This document shows positions 17,615 through 26,699 of a stretch of DNA of 64,000 nucleotides, piece by piece. Each line of letters starts with the position of its first letter. Positions within the stretch are counted from its first letter, which is position 1. The stretch comes from Pedobacter cryotolerans (GTDB taxonomy: Bacteria; Bacteroidota; Bacteroidia; Sphingobacteriales; Sphingobacteriaceae). A program made the translations under genes and the position numbers. Below the pieces are notes generated by a model, which did no database searches, was not told the origin of the DNA, and saw only the letters and a list, made by a program, of their open reading frames with translations. Location: NCBI RefSeq assembly GCF_005116475.1, contig NZ_SWBO01000001.1:124001-188000 (forward strand), written 5' to 3'.

Positions 17615-19282
17615 ATGACCCAAGATCAGCATTACACAAAAAGTAGTAGAGCACTATTTAATTATATCACCAAAGAGAAGAAGGATGTTACCGCCATTTA
17701 TATTTATGCTGTATTAAGTGGTTTGGTCCAGCTAAGTATTCCACTAGGGATACAAGCGATCGTAAGTTTTGTAATGGGCGCCACCATGGTTACGTCGTTA
17801 TATATACTTATCGGCTTTGTGGTTTTAGGAACTTTTTTAGCAGGTTTCTTTCGGGTAAAGGTGATGCAAATCATTGAAAAAATTCAGCAGAAGATCTTCG
17901 TGGAATATGCGATTGCCTTTGCAGAGAAGCTCCCGAAAATAGATTTATCAGTTAATAAGAAATATTATTTACCAGAGTTGGTCAACCGGTTTTTTGATAC
18001 CCAAAACCTCCAAAAGGGTATTTCAAAGATCTTATTAGAAATACCAACGGCATTAATCCAAATCCTATTTGGCATCCTCCTGCTGTCGTTCTATCATCCT
18101 TGGTTTTTAGTATTCGGCGCTATCGTAATTGTTATCGTGATCATCATCTTTAGGTTTACAATGGCCTCGGGTATACAGTCTAGTGTTGATGAAAGTACCA
18201 ATAAATATAGAGTCGCTTCGTGGCTTGAGGACATTGCCGGGGCGATTAAAACCTTTAAGATTAATTCAAAATCAGAAATGCACCTTACAGGCGCTGATGA
18301 ACGTGTGGTCGAATATCTTAAAAGCCGCACTAAACATTTTAAAGTATTGGTTTTTCAATATAAAGCGATCATCGGCTTTAAAGTGGTTATTACGTTGGTG
18401 ATGCTTGCCATTGGTACTTATCTGTTGGTTAACCAAAAATTAAATATCGGTGCATTTATCGCAACAGAAATTGTGGTTCTGAGTATCATGATTGCTGTAG
18501 AAAAACTAATCAAAAGCCTCGAAAGCTATTACGATGTGGTCGCCTCCCTGGTTAAGCTGGGCAAAGTAACTGAACTAACTGAAGAACATACAGAGAACTT
18601 AGTGCTAGAACCAAAGGTGGGTGGGATGGAAATCAGTTTTAAAGATGTTGATTTCTCGTTTAAGGATCAAAAGCCCATTCTATCAGGTATCAATTTTAAC
18701 ATTCAGCCAAATACATTAACCTTGGTAACAGGAAGCCTTGGTGCCGGAAAATCGCTACTCTTGAATATGATGGCTGGCTTTTATGATCCCTCAATCGGAA
18801 TTGTCCTCTTTGATAAAATTCCACTGAAGAATTTAGATAAAGCTGCTTTGAGAGATCATATTGGACTGTATATGGACGATATGCAAATCATTAAAGGCAC
18901 GCTCCAAGAAAACATTTTATTGGGTAGGCAAGAAGTTACTACCCAACACATACTTGAGGTTTCTGAAGCCATCGGACTAGATAATTTTTCGGGGAATTTC
19001 ACGGATGGCTTTAACACCCTGTTAAGCGAAACGGATACCGAAATATCCTTTAGTTCTAGAAAGAAAATATTGATTTTAAGAGCGCTGCTTGGAGATAACC
19101 GCTTACTGTTGTTAGAAGATCCATTAGATGGAATGAATGCCGAGTTCTGTGTAAAAATGCTAAACTATTTACAAGAGGTTAAGCAAAATACCACGATCGT
19201 AATTGTATCTAATGCGCCAGAATTAATGGCAATTGCAGATCAGAAATTACACCTCCAAAACGGTACAATTGAGAAAACTTAA
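17615..19282 (+). CDS. ABC exporter half-transporter with degenerate nucleotide-binding domain
   Basis: 555 residues: an ABC transmembrane domain (about 25-310, six helices) and a C-terminal ATPase domain (about 335-555). Walker A is intact (GSLGAGKSLLL). Other motifs are altered: the Q-loop position reads YMDDMQII without the usual Gln, the signature LSGGQ is replaced by SFSSR, Walker B ends LLLLEDP instead of LLLLDEP, and the H-loop His is Asn (IVIVSNAP). With HlyD and TolC genes next door it forms a tripartite type I secretion or efflux system. There is no N-terminal C39 peptidase domain. The altered residues suggest reduced or atypical ATPase activity, or partnership with another subunit. 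Confidence 0.85.
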   Translation: MTQDQHYTKSSRALFNYITKEKKDVTAIYIYAVLSGLVQLSIPLGIQAIVSFVMGATMVTSLYILIGFVVLGTFLAGFFRVKVMQIIEKIQQKIFVEYAIAFAEKLPKIDLSVNKKYYLPELVNRFFDTQNLQKGISKILLEIPTALIQILFGILLLSFYHPWFLVFGAIVIVIVIIIFRFTMASGIQSSVDESTNKYRVASWLEDIAGAIKTFKINSKSEMHLTGADERVVEYLKSRTKHFKVLVFQYKAIIGFKVVITLVMLAIGTYLLVNQKLNIGAFIATEIVVLSIMIAVEKLIKSLESYYDVVASLVKLGKVTELTEEHTENLVLEPKVGGMEISFKDVDFSFKDQKPILSGINFNIQPNTLTLVTGSLGAGKSLLLNMMAGFYDPSIGIVLFDKIPLKNLDKAALRDHIGLYMDDMQIIKGTLQENILLGRQEVTTQHILEVSEAIGLDNFSGNFTDGFNTLLSETDTEISFSSRKKILILRALLGDNRLLLLEDPLDGMNAEFCVKMLNYLQEVKQNTTIVIVSNAPELMAIADQKLHLQNGTIEKT

Positions 19283-19297
19283 ATTTAGTAGTTGAAG

Positions 19298-20605
19298 ATG
19301 AAACTAAAATCAGTAGACCATATTTATCATAACAACATCGACTCTCGCGTAAAACGATGGTTTTTCATCATCTTATGTCTTTGTCTCCTTGTGTTAATCT
19401 TACCGTGGACTCAAAATATAAAAGTGAGAGGCAACGTTAGTACCTTGTATCAAGATCAGCGACCACAACAACTTAATTCACCCATCCCTGGACGAATTTT
19501 AAAGTGGTACGTAAAAAACGGTGATCATGTAAAAAAAGGTGATACCCTTTTACAATTGGCAGAGGTGAAAGAGGATTACTTAGATCCTATGTTAGTGGAA
19601 CGTACCCAACAGCAAGTAAAAGCAAAAATGGGAGTGCGCGACTACTATCAGGCGAAAGTAGGCACTACCAACAGCCAACTCACCGCTTTAAATGCCGGCA
19701 GAGAACTTAAGGTAAGTCAGCTAAAGGTTAAAATTGGCCAGTTAAACAACAAGCTAGCAGGGGAGGAAGCAGAGCTTGTAGCAGCTAATAATGAACTAAA
19801 GCTAAGTGAAGATCAATATAATCGTCAGAAAAAGATGTACGACGATGGTTTCGTTTCCCTTACGCAATTTCAACAAAGAAATGTTTCATTTCAAAACGCC
19901 CTAGCTAAAAAAACGGCCATAGAAAATAAATTGGCTCAAACCCGACAAGAAATTGTATCGATAAACATCGAGCAAAATGCTGCCATACAAGACTACAGAG
20001 AGAAAGTGAGTAAAACTGAGGGCGAACGCTTTCAAAGCATGGGGCAAATTGAAGGAAGCACCGGCGATATTGCAAAACTAGAAAATCAAGTTGCAAATTA
20101 TAAAGCTAGGCGGGGGCTGTACTTCGTGTTCGCCTCTCAAGATGGGCAGGTGGTATCTCTAAATAAAGCTGGTATTGGAGAGATACTTAAGGATACAGAA
20201 AGTATTGGAACGATTGTGCCGAATAAAGTAGATTACGCCGTAGAAATTTATGTTAAGCCCGTAGATCTTCCATTGCTTAAAAATGGGCAAACCGTGATGT
20301 GTATTTTCGATGGTTTTCCCGCCATTGTGTTTTCTGGATGGCCAAATTCTAGCTATGGTACCTTTACGGGTAAGGTGATAGCAATCGAAAATAACATCAG
20401 TCCAAATGGTCTTTTTAAAGCGCTAGTTATTGAAGATCCAACAGAAAAACCATGGCCACCACAGATTAAAATGGGCGCAGGAGTACAGGGAATAGCCATC
20501 TTAAATGATGTGCCGATTTGGTACGAATTATGGCGAAATATAAATGGCTTCCCTCCAGATTATTATACAGTTAAAACAACAAGCAGCGATGAAAAGGCGA
20601 AATAA
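19298..20605 (+). CDS. HlyD family periplasmic adaptor
   Basis: Membrane fusion protein linking the ABC exporter to the TolC-like channel. It has one N-terminal transmembrane helix (FFIILCLCLLVLILPW), a biotinyl-lipoyl-like half motif (SPIPGRILKWYVKNGDHVKK near 65-85) and a long coiled-coil hairpin (about 105-270). The second lipoyl half (FVFASQDGQVVSLNKAGIGE) and a beta-barrel region follow. I chose ATG at 19298 over the in-frame TTG at 19292; 435 residues. It begins 15 bases after the ABC stop and overlaps the TolC gene start. Confidence 0.9.
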   Translation: MKLKSVDHIYHNNIDSRVKRWFFIILCLCLLVLILPWTQNIKVRGNVSTLYQDQRPQQLNSPIPGRILKWYVKNGDHVKKGDTLLQLAEVKEDYLDPMLVERTQQQVKAKMGVRDYYQAKVGTTNSQLTALNAGRELKVSQLKVKIGQLNNKLAGEEAELVAANNELKLSEDQYNRQKKMYDDGFVSLTQFQQRNVSFQNALAKKTAIENKLAQTRQEIVSINIEQNAAIQDYREKVSKTEGERFQSMGQIEGSTGDIAKLENQVANYKARRGLYFVFASQDGQVVSLNKAGIGEILKDTESIGTIVPNKVDYAVEIYVKPVDLPLLKNGQTVMCIFDGFPAIVFSGWPNSSYGTFTGKVIAIENNISPNGLFKALVIEDPTEKPWPPQIKMGAGVQGIAILNDVPIWYELWRNINGFPPDYYTVKTTSSDEKAK

Positions 20606-22025
20606 ACTATTCTTATTACTAATGCTCATTGGGTTTTTTCAATTCGCTCATGCACAAGATACTCTAAAACTCTCTCATCAGGAGTTTTTGGTGGTGGTTA
20701 AAAACTATCACCCATTAGCTTTCCGCTACCGCTTACAAAATCAACTTGCTAAAGCCGAAATTCAGAGCGCGAGAGGTAATTTCGATCCGATCTTGGCAGC
20801 TAAGAAAGGCTCAAAAACCATCGATGGAACCAATTATTACAAAGAAACAAATGTAGGTCTGGGAATTCCAACTTGGTACGGCGTGGAGCTAAATGGGAGC
20901 TACAATTATATCGATGGACAAAGGCTAAATAATAGTGAAACCAAAGGGGGATTATATCAATTCGGGATTACCTTACCACTGAGCAAGAATTTGCTTTACG
21001 ATAAACGCAGGGCTTTACTAGATCAGGCTCGATTCGCGTTGCAGATGACAGAAGCAGAGCAACTACTACTAACGAACGATTTAATGCTAGAGGCCGAAAA
21101 TGCCTACTGGGAATGGGTAAAAGCCCATGAAGTATTCCTGTTGCAAAACAAAGCCGTAAAAATTAACCAGGATAGACTGTTGTTTATTAAAAAAACATAC
21201 CAGTACGGAGAAAGGGCTGCGATTGATACCACTGAAGCACTTGCGCAGCTACAGAGCTTCCAGCTAGAACAAAAAGACGCTTATCTAGAATTTGTTAAAG
21301 CCACACAGCAATTGTCGTTGTTTTTATGGCAAGAAAATCAACAACCCTACGAAGTTTCTAAGTTAGTCTTCCCATCTGAATCGCTCACCGATAATATCGC
21401 CTATCAAAATTATTTATCACTTATTAAGGATATTGATAACGCATCATTGTCTGATCATGCTTCTATGCTCTTTTATTTCCGAAAACAAAATATACTGGAG
21501 AGCGAACGCAGGTTTAAATTTCAGAGTCTTTTACCGAGGGTAGATTTTACCTATAACTTCCTTAACAAAGAAAACTACCAGCGCAATTTGTTCTCTCTGT
21601 TTCAAAACAATTATCAGTACGGATTTAAATTAGAACTACCCATTTTTTTAAGACAGGCGAGAGCAGATTATCGCATTGTTAAAATTAAAGCACAACAAAA
21701 CGAGCTTGATACGGAGTATAAAAAGCAAGAAATTAACTCAAAAATTATGCTCTACAAAAATGTAGTGCTTAATTACAATCAACAAATTAACTTGGCATTT
21801 CAAAATGTTGGCACTTATGAACGGTTGTTAAGGGCTGAAGAAGTAAAATACAGCAATGGAGAAAGTTCGCTGTTTCTAATCAACAGCCGCGAGAATAAGC
21901 TAATGGAAGGGAAAGAAAAACTACTGGAGCTAAGATTAAAATTTTTGCAAGGGTATAATCAACTCAAATGGACAAAGGAAAATTTTAATGTTGGGAATTC
22001 TACGCTCGCAAAGGTACGAACTTAA
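20589..22025 (+). CDS. TolC family outer membrane channel
   Basis: 478 residues from the ATG at 20589 (MKRRNKLFLLLMLIGFFQFA, signal peptide, cleavage near HAQ). The mature part is the usual TolC repeat of long amphipathic helices: NAYWEWVKAHEVFLLQNKAV, VVLNYNQQINLAFQNVGTYE and GESSLFLINSRENKL are typical. It forms the outer membrane exit duct of the ABC/HlyD system. Its start overlaps the HlyD gene by 17 bases, which indicates translational coupling. It is convergent with the Kelch-SARP regulator gene at 22072. Confidence 0.9.
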   Translation: MKRRNKLFLLLMLIGFFQFAHAQDTLKLSHQEFLVVVKNYHPLAFRYRLQNQLAKAEIQSARGNFDPILAAKKGSKTIDGTNYYKETNVGLGIPTWYGVELNGSYNYIDGQRLNNSETKGGLYQFGITLPLSKNLLYDKRRALLDQARFALQMTEAEQLLLTNDLMLEAENAYWEWVKAHEVFLLQNKAVKINQDRLLFIKKTYQYGERAAIDTTEALAQLQSFQLEQKDAYLEFVKATQQLSLFLWQENQQPYEVSKLVFPSESLTDNIAYQNYLSLIKDIDNASLSDHASMLFYFRKQNILESERRFKFQSLLPRVDFTYNFLNKENYQRNLFSLFQNNYQYGFKLELPIFLRQARADYRIVKIKAQQNELDTEYKKQEINSKIMLYKNVVLNYNQQINLAFQNVGTYERLLRAEEVKYSNGESSLFLINSRENKLMEGKEKLLELRLKFLQGYNQLKWTKENFNVGNSTLAKVRT

Positions 22026-22071
22026 CCTAGGTCGGCATCGGTAATTTTATAAGGTATTAATTCCCATACTA

Positions 22072-24114
22072 TTAACTCAAAATCGTATTTAAGTCTCTGT
22101 CAAAAGCTTGTGAATAAATTTTGGCGTACTCACGGCTAAAATTTTCAAAACTCTTTTGTGCCAACGAGTGTTTGCCCAATAAAGCTAGGCTTTTGCATTT
22201 AATAATCATAGCTTCCTCGTTAACCGGGTCTATATAAAAAATACAATCAGATAATCTTATTAGGAATTCAGGATCAGAGGAAAGGTCTATAGACTTTATG
22301 TAATGATTATAAACATCAATAATTTCATTAGATATTTCTGATTTGAATGCGTCTAGCCACTCATATTCTGCATTCGGTAAAAAACTTCCTCTTTCAATAA
22401 TAGAAATCAGTTGCATCGCCTTCTCTTGGTCAAGCTTGTTTTTATCACTTACAATATTAATATAGGTCTGATAATCAATTTTAACCAAATGATTATCGAA
22501 ATCGATGGTCCAATATCCTGTTTCTTTAGATACGGTACAATTTTGTACATTTTCTAGTATTCCTTTTAGCTTTGCTATGTTAACAGATCTATTATTTCGG
22601 GCACTTTTAACAGATTTATCAAACCAAATCAATTCGTTTAATTTCTCGGAACTTATCCCTCTTCCCCACCTTAAGGTGTATAAAGTAACGGCTAAAAAAA
22701 GCTCCTTAATTAAAGGGGTAAAATACTTGGTAATGTCATTGCCTTCCTTATCAAATAATTGTAAATCGCCAAAAAGAAATATTGTATTTTTAATTATATT
22801 AGCCTCTGGAGCAACAACATCTATTATAGGATGATTTGTATTGTACGGAGTCTTTATTTCTGAATTTGGGTTGGCTTCGAATGCCTTCTCCGTTCCATTT
22901 TTTCTATTTCTTTTAATATAAAATACCGCTAACAATAAAATTAAAAAAATCAGTAATAGATAAATCCATTTGAATTTTATTTTTGCAGCAGATGAGCTAT
23001 AAACGTCTGATAATGGGGGGCTATTCAGCGTATAAACAACAAAGTTACTATCATCATTTTTATCTAAAAAACTGGTAACAGCAATAAATTTCTTAAGTGG
23101 TTTGCTGTAAAATAATTCAACAAAAGATTGCGTATCATGAAAAAGGAATGGAAGCCTTTTGCCTACTTTTTTCCATGAAGAATTCTTAAGGGATATTTTA
23201 ATTAATTGTATCTCGGTGTTAAATTTATGTTTCGGGTAGGTGAGTGCATATAAAATCGAATCTCCTTCTGAAACCATAGAGTTTCCGAAAACAAAATCTT
23301 CATCTTTAACATTTAATGTAAATAGTTTTTTGAAACTTTGTTTTTCTAAATCGAATGAAACTAAATCGTATAAAAATCTCGGTTTAAGTACTTGTTGTCC
23401 AGTAGTACTTCCATAGCCTCCAAGTATATATAAATTATTTTTATTTTCACTTGGTGCTAGTGCAGCTAAATATCTAGGTGTAAAAATATCTCCACTAACT
23501 TTTAGAGTATCCCAAGAGTTATTAATGAAAGAATATTTGTAAACATCACTTTTATACGTAAACTGACCATATCCTCCAAATAAATATAAAGATGAGTCCT
23601 TAGCTGAAAAAAAATGATTCAAATGCCAGTGCAATGGCACTTCATCTGTGTTTTTAATTTTTCCAGACCATTCATTTGTCTTGAAATTAAAAAAGTTTAC
23701 TTCCTGTCGTTCACTGGTGAAGTTGTACACTCGATCATTGATTGGATTAAAAAAACTTCTATTACCTTTTGTCGTTGGATATTTTCCTGACTTATAATTT
23801 TTGTTTTCAAAAATCCCATTTATTAAATTGCAAGTAAAAACAGAATCAGTACCTATAGTTATAAGTTTATCCTTCTTGTAATCATAAACCACGGTAGCTG
23901 CCCCATGAATTTTGTATGTGGCAACTTGATTCCACTCCAGATAAAAGTTTTTAATCCATTGTGGGTTAACAGCATAAGCATTGTTTCCACTAACTTCTTC
24001 ACTTACATTAGTCCCTCTTAATTCATTTAATGGCCAATGATATTTTATTTTTTGGTTTTCAGTAATTTTAATGTCTTGAATTTTAAAACGAGGTACGTAA
24101 CTGATTCTCAACAA
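22072..24114 (-). CDS. Membrane-anchored Kelch/beta-propeller regulator with C-terminal SARP/BTAD-like DNA-binding domain, N-terminus uncertain
   Basis: About 680 residues. The N-terminal stretch KIKYHWPLNELRG resembles the end of a LamG-like sensor. Kelch motifs follow (LYLFGGYGQF, LYILGGYGSTTG; about 60-370), then one transmembrane helix (KFKWIYLLLIFLILLLAVFY). The cytoplasmic part has a winged-helix domain (SSEKLNELIWFDKSVKSARN NRSVNIAKLKGIL) and an alpha-helical BTAD-like tail (to residue 680). It likely senses an envelope signal and acts directly on DNA. The first codon is TTG at 24114; the frame is open upstream to 24210 without an ATG, so the LamG/signal part appears lost or frameshifted. 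Confidence 0.7.
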   Translation of the reverse strand: MLRISYVPRFKIQDIKITENQKIKYHWPLNELRGTNVSEEVSGNNAYAVNPQWIKNFYLEWNQVATYKIHGAATVVYDYKKDKLITIGTDSVFTCNLINGIFENKNYKSGKYPTTKGNRSFFNPINDRVYNFTSERQEVNFFNFKTNEWSGKIKNTDEVPLHWHLNHFFSAKDSSLYLFGGYGQFTYKSDVYKYSFINNSWDTLKVSGDIFTPRYLAALAPSENKNNLYILGGYGSTTGQQVLKPRFLYDLVSFDLEKQSFKKLFTLNVKDEDFVFGNSMVSEGDSILYALTYPKHKFNTEIQLIKISLKNSSWKKVGKRLPFLFHDTQSFVELFYSKPLKKFIAVTSFLDKNDDSNFVVYTLNSPPLSDVYSSSAAKIKFKWIYLLLIFLILLLAVFYIKRNRKNGTEKAFEANPNSEIKTPYNTNHPIIDVVAPEANIIKNTIFLFGDLQLFDKEGNDITKYFTPLIKELFLAVTLYTLRWGRGISSEKLNELIWFDKSVKSARNNRSVNIAKLKGILENVQNCTVSKETGYWTIDFDNHLVKIDYQTYINIVSDKNKLDQEKAMQLISIIERGSFLPNAEYEWLDAFKSEISNEIIDVYNHYIKSIDLSSDPEFLIRLSDCIFYIDPVNEEAMIIKCKSLALLGKHSLAQKSFENFSREYAKIYSQAFDRDLNTILS

Positions 24115-24503
24115 AAGGATGTGTTTAACACATAAAACTAAGTAAATTATATGTGCCCAATTCGGTGTCCTTTTATTGAAAAATGTATAGGTAAAACATC
24201 TAAGTAATTAGACAACAGCATATTAAAAAAGGAGAGGCTAATCCTGCCACCCCTCCACAACATTAACTATAAGCGGGTTAAACCCTGTTAAGTTATCTGA
24301 TATCCACACAATATATAAATAATCTAAACAGACGTTTTCGAAATACAAATATTCAATCTCTAGTTGGAATATTCTTTCGGTATTAAATATCTTTATACAT
24401 CTAAGCATTTTTTAATTTAAAAATTTGCTATATGCATCTTGACTTAGGTAACTTAGAAACAATATTTAAATTTAGACGTTACTTTAAGTCAAATATTTGT
24501 TTT
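24115..24503. other. Intergenic region with one possible small reading frame
   Basis: Between the Kelch-SARP gene and the 251-residue protein gene. On the minus strand, 24408-24238 encodes a 56-residue frame starting MLRCIKIFNTERIFQLEIEY and ending VNVVEGWQD. It has no family that I recognise and may be chance. Near the plus-strand start, an alternative upstream ATG at 24432 extends the next gene by 24 residues. No hairpin stands out. Confidence 0.3.
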
Positions 24504-25259
24504 ATGAAAAAGCTTTATTTCAAGCCACGCAAAGCATTTTCCCTATCGCCTCATCCCTACGATATTGGTACTGCACTAGGCCTTTGGCGAAACCATGACG
24601 ACAATCATTTTCTTTTGAAAATATATAGTTTAAATGAGGCCAGCTTTGATGAGTATTACAATTATCATCTTTCATATACTATTAAATACGACATTGCAAT
24701 AGAGGAAGATTTTTACCGCCATGTTTGGCAGGTAGTAAAAAATAGGATTAAGCATTTTGAGCAACAAGATCCATTTTCAAGCAATCATGCGATGCATGTA
24801 AGCAATCTACATAAACTTCAGTTATTCCAAAAATACCTGCACAGCATCGATAAATGGAATGCCCGTCCACCACACTTGATAATTGCTGAAAAAGATGAGC
24901 TGATAACTAAGCAACGACAAGAGATTGATGAACTGAAAGTTAAGCTTAACCAACTTAATCAGTATGAGGTAGCCCAAAAAATCAGAATTGAAGAAGAGCA
25001 TTTAGCTACTTTAGTTGATCTGATCAAACAGATGCGTGAACTTAAAATACCATCTGGTAGGCTATTGCTTAGATGCGATAATAAAAGTCCATTTTCAAAG
25101 ATGATAAGCAAGTATTTCTCGTATGGTGGAAAGGATATCCCCACCGAAACGACTAGGAATTATTTTGTTGAGAAAAAAGGGGATGTTGCCACTAAGGGAA
25201 CGGTGGTCAAGTCGGAGCAACGTCTGTTCAGAATCATACCGCTGGAAAATAAGAAATAA
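24504..25259 (+). CDS. Mobile-element protein of unknown function with central coiled coil
   Basis: 251 residues from the ATG at 24504 (MKKLYFKPRKAFSLSPHPYD); an in-frame ATG at 24432 would add 24 residues. The N-terminal half is a globular region rich in His, Tyr and Trp (LGLWRNHDDNHFLLKIYSLN). A charged coiled coil follows (AEKDELITKQRQEIDELKVK LNQLN; about 140-180). The C-terminus is basic. No enzyme motif is seen. It stands directly before the HTH protein and mobilization genes, and proteins of this kind are common in Bacteroidetes mobilizable elements, so a regulatory or replication-accessory role is possible. Confidence 0.7.
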   Translation: MKKLYFKPRKAFSLSPHPYDIGTALGLWRNHDDNHFLLKIYSLNEASFDEYYNYHLSYTIKYDIAIEEDFYRHVWQVVKNRIKHFEQQDPFSSNHAMHVSNLHKLQLFQKYLHSIDKWNARPPHLIIAEKDELITKQRQEIDELKVKLNQLNQYEVAQKIRIEEEHLATLVDLIKQMRELKIPSGRLLLRCDNKSPFSKMISKYFSYGGKDIPTETTRNYFVEKKGDVATKGTVVKSEQRLFRIIPLENKK

Positions 25260-25358
25260 CCAATCCATAAACTGCACATGACCATCGCAAACTGATGGTC
25301 ATTGTTCTGTCTGTTTCCTTCAAGAGATTTGCTCTATACTAATCATTGGAGGAAATTT

Positions 25359-25625
25359 ATGAACGTGGAGCTAATCACTAGGGATGATCTTAAACAGTTC
25401 AAGTCTGAACTGATCTTGAAATTAAAACAGATCTTTAAACCAGAAACCGCACTTAACAAGCAGTGGCTGAGAAGTGCTGAAGTAAGAAAGTTATTGAAGA
25501 TTTCGGCAGGTACGTTGCAGAACCTGCGGATAAACGGAACGCTTCCTTTCAGAAAGATTGGAAGTATCATGTACTATGCCTATAATGACATTGTAAGGGT
25601 TATGGAAGAGGGAGGTGGCAAATGA
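25359..25625 (+). CDS. Small MerR/excisionase-type helix-turn-helix protein, second copy
   Basis: 88 residues from the ATG at 25359, preceded by GGAGG (25348-25352), one of the few Shine-Dalgarno-like sequences in the window. An N-terminal helix (TRDDLKQFKSELILKLKQI) precedes the HTH_17-like domain (SAEVRKLLKISAGTLQNLRI, NGTLPFRKIGSIMYYAYNDI). It is clearly paralogous to the protein encoded at 14677-14949. The gene overlaps the next reading frame by 4 bases (ATGA), so the two were translationally coupled. Likely an excisionase-like or regulatory DNA-binding protein of the element. Confidence 0.82.
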   Translation: MNVELITRDDLKQFKSELILKLKQIFKPETALNKQWLRSAEVRKLLKISAGTLQNLRINGTLPFRKIGSIMYYAYNDIVRVMEEGGGK

Positions 25626-25973
25626 TCGACATAAACAATCAATTGAGCTCTTTCATCAAAATGGCAACCTTGCAGAAACATCTTTTGCCGTCACATATCA
25701 GCCTTTATTCCGCTTTACTATTGACCTATCAAAAGAATGGGTTTTCCAATCCATTTCGGATAACCAGGAGGGAATTGATGAAACTATCTTCTATCCGATC
25801 GTTTACAACCTATCATAAACGGATGAGAGCTCATTGATTTTGGCTGTCTGGTCTATAGCCCCTCATTCGACCCCATATTGGCCAGCCAGATTGAACTCTT
25901 GCCGATTAAGATACTTAACCAATTTTATGGCGACGGGGTGGATAGGCATACTGCAGAAAGTCCATTTTCCTGA
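25622..25973 (+). pseudogene. Element-encoded small protein, frameshifted near 25829
   Basis: The frame starting at 25622 (MIDINNQLSSFIKMATLQKH) runs to KRMRAH and a stop at 25835. Continuing in the next frame gives LIDFGCLVYSPSFDPILASQ then IELLPIKILNQFYGDGVDRH, ending at 25973. Adding two bases (AG) in the run GAGAGC at 25824-25829 would join them as KRMRELIDFGCLVY, so a 2-base loss in a GA repeat explains the break. The protein would be about 117 residues; its function is unknown, but this type is usual next to the HTH and mobilization genes. Confidence 0.6.
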
Positions 25974-26144
25974 AAAAAAAATGGAGCAAGCGGAAGTTGG
26001 GCTGCGCCCTACTTTGCTTGCCCTGCGCTGCACTGAGGGACTTCAAAGGATACTCCAGGTATCCTTTGCCCTTTATAAAGTGACTGAAACCAATAAAATG
26101 GAATTCCCTTGGGAATACCCGATTACGATATTTAAGATGAATGT
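25974..26144. other. Candidate transfer origin region before the mobilization genes
   Basis: Between the frameshifted small gene and bfmA-like gene. It contains a perfect 10-base stem with a 5-base loop, CAAAGGATAC (26044-26053) and GTATCCTTTG (26059-26068). Hairpins immediately upstream of relaxase genes are typical of transfer origins. No nick site could be assigned by sequence alone. Confidence 0.4.
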
Positions 26145-26696
26145 ATGACAGATGAAAATAACAAGTCCGTCAGGTTTAATGCGTTAACTGGCGATAAGTT
26201 TGAAAAGGTGGCTTTAAAGCTTGGCAGGAACAAACGTTTGGTATTCGTGCAGATGGTTGATTATTTCTATCGGAGCAAGAAAGACCCATTGGATGTTAAT
26301 GACGAACTATTGAAAAATACGCTCCTTAAAAACCACAGGGATTATATCGGCTTCATCAAGACACAGGAAACAGATCTTCTGATACCAACAAAACGTGAAG
26401 TTGACAGAATGGTACAATCCCAGAAAAAATTGTTGGACTATTTCAATGCAAATGTGATCAGGCATAATAAGGACCTATTGGAGAACCAACGGTTACAGAT
26501 TGATAAATTCTCGAAGTCGGATGAGCTGATGTCCTTAATCGTAACAAAACTAGATACCAGGGAAAAGATGAAGAACAAGTTCATCTACATCATCGAGAAC
26601 TATATCAGGATCAGGGATTCGTTCACGCTGATGACACCGGGCAAGGAAAGGGAAGAATTGATCAATAAAACAATACAACAGGTAAATCAATTATAA
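26145..26696 (+). CDS. BfmA/BtgA family mobilization protein
   Basis: 183 residues, mostly helical. NALTGDKFEKVALKLGRNKR followed by LVFVQMVDYFYRSKKDP resembles the ribbon-helix-helix start of BfmA/BtgA-type mobilization proteins, which bind the transfer origin and help the relaxase. It is followed after 3 bases by the relaxase-like gene, and the two should be co-translated. Downstream residues form a coiled coil (KLLDYFNANVIRHNKDLLEN QRLQ). It implies that the element can be mobilised by a helper conjugation system. Confidence 0.82.
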   Translation: MTDENNKSVRFNALTGDKFEKVALKLGRNKRLVFVQMVDYFYRSKKDPLDVNDELLKNTLLKNHRDYIGFIKTQETDLLIPTKREVDRMVQSQKKLLDYFNANVIRHNKDLLENQRLQIDKFSKSDELMSLIVTKLDTREKMKNKFIYIIENYIRIRDSFTLMTPGKEREELINKTIQQVNQL

Positions 26697-26699
26697 CTT

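Noticed and set aside
24238..24408. 56-residue minus-strand frame.
   Set aside because: No family, no clear promoter. Listed only as part of the intergenic description.
25834..26148. A 104-residue frame after the frameshifted gene.
   Set aside because: It overlaps the restored small protein in a different frame and covers the transfer-origin candidate; composition looks non-coding.
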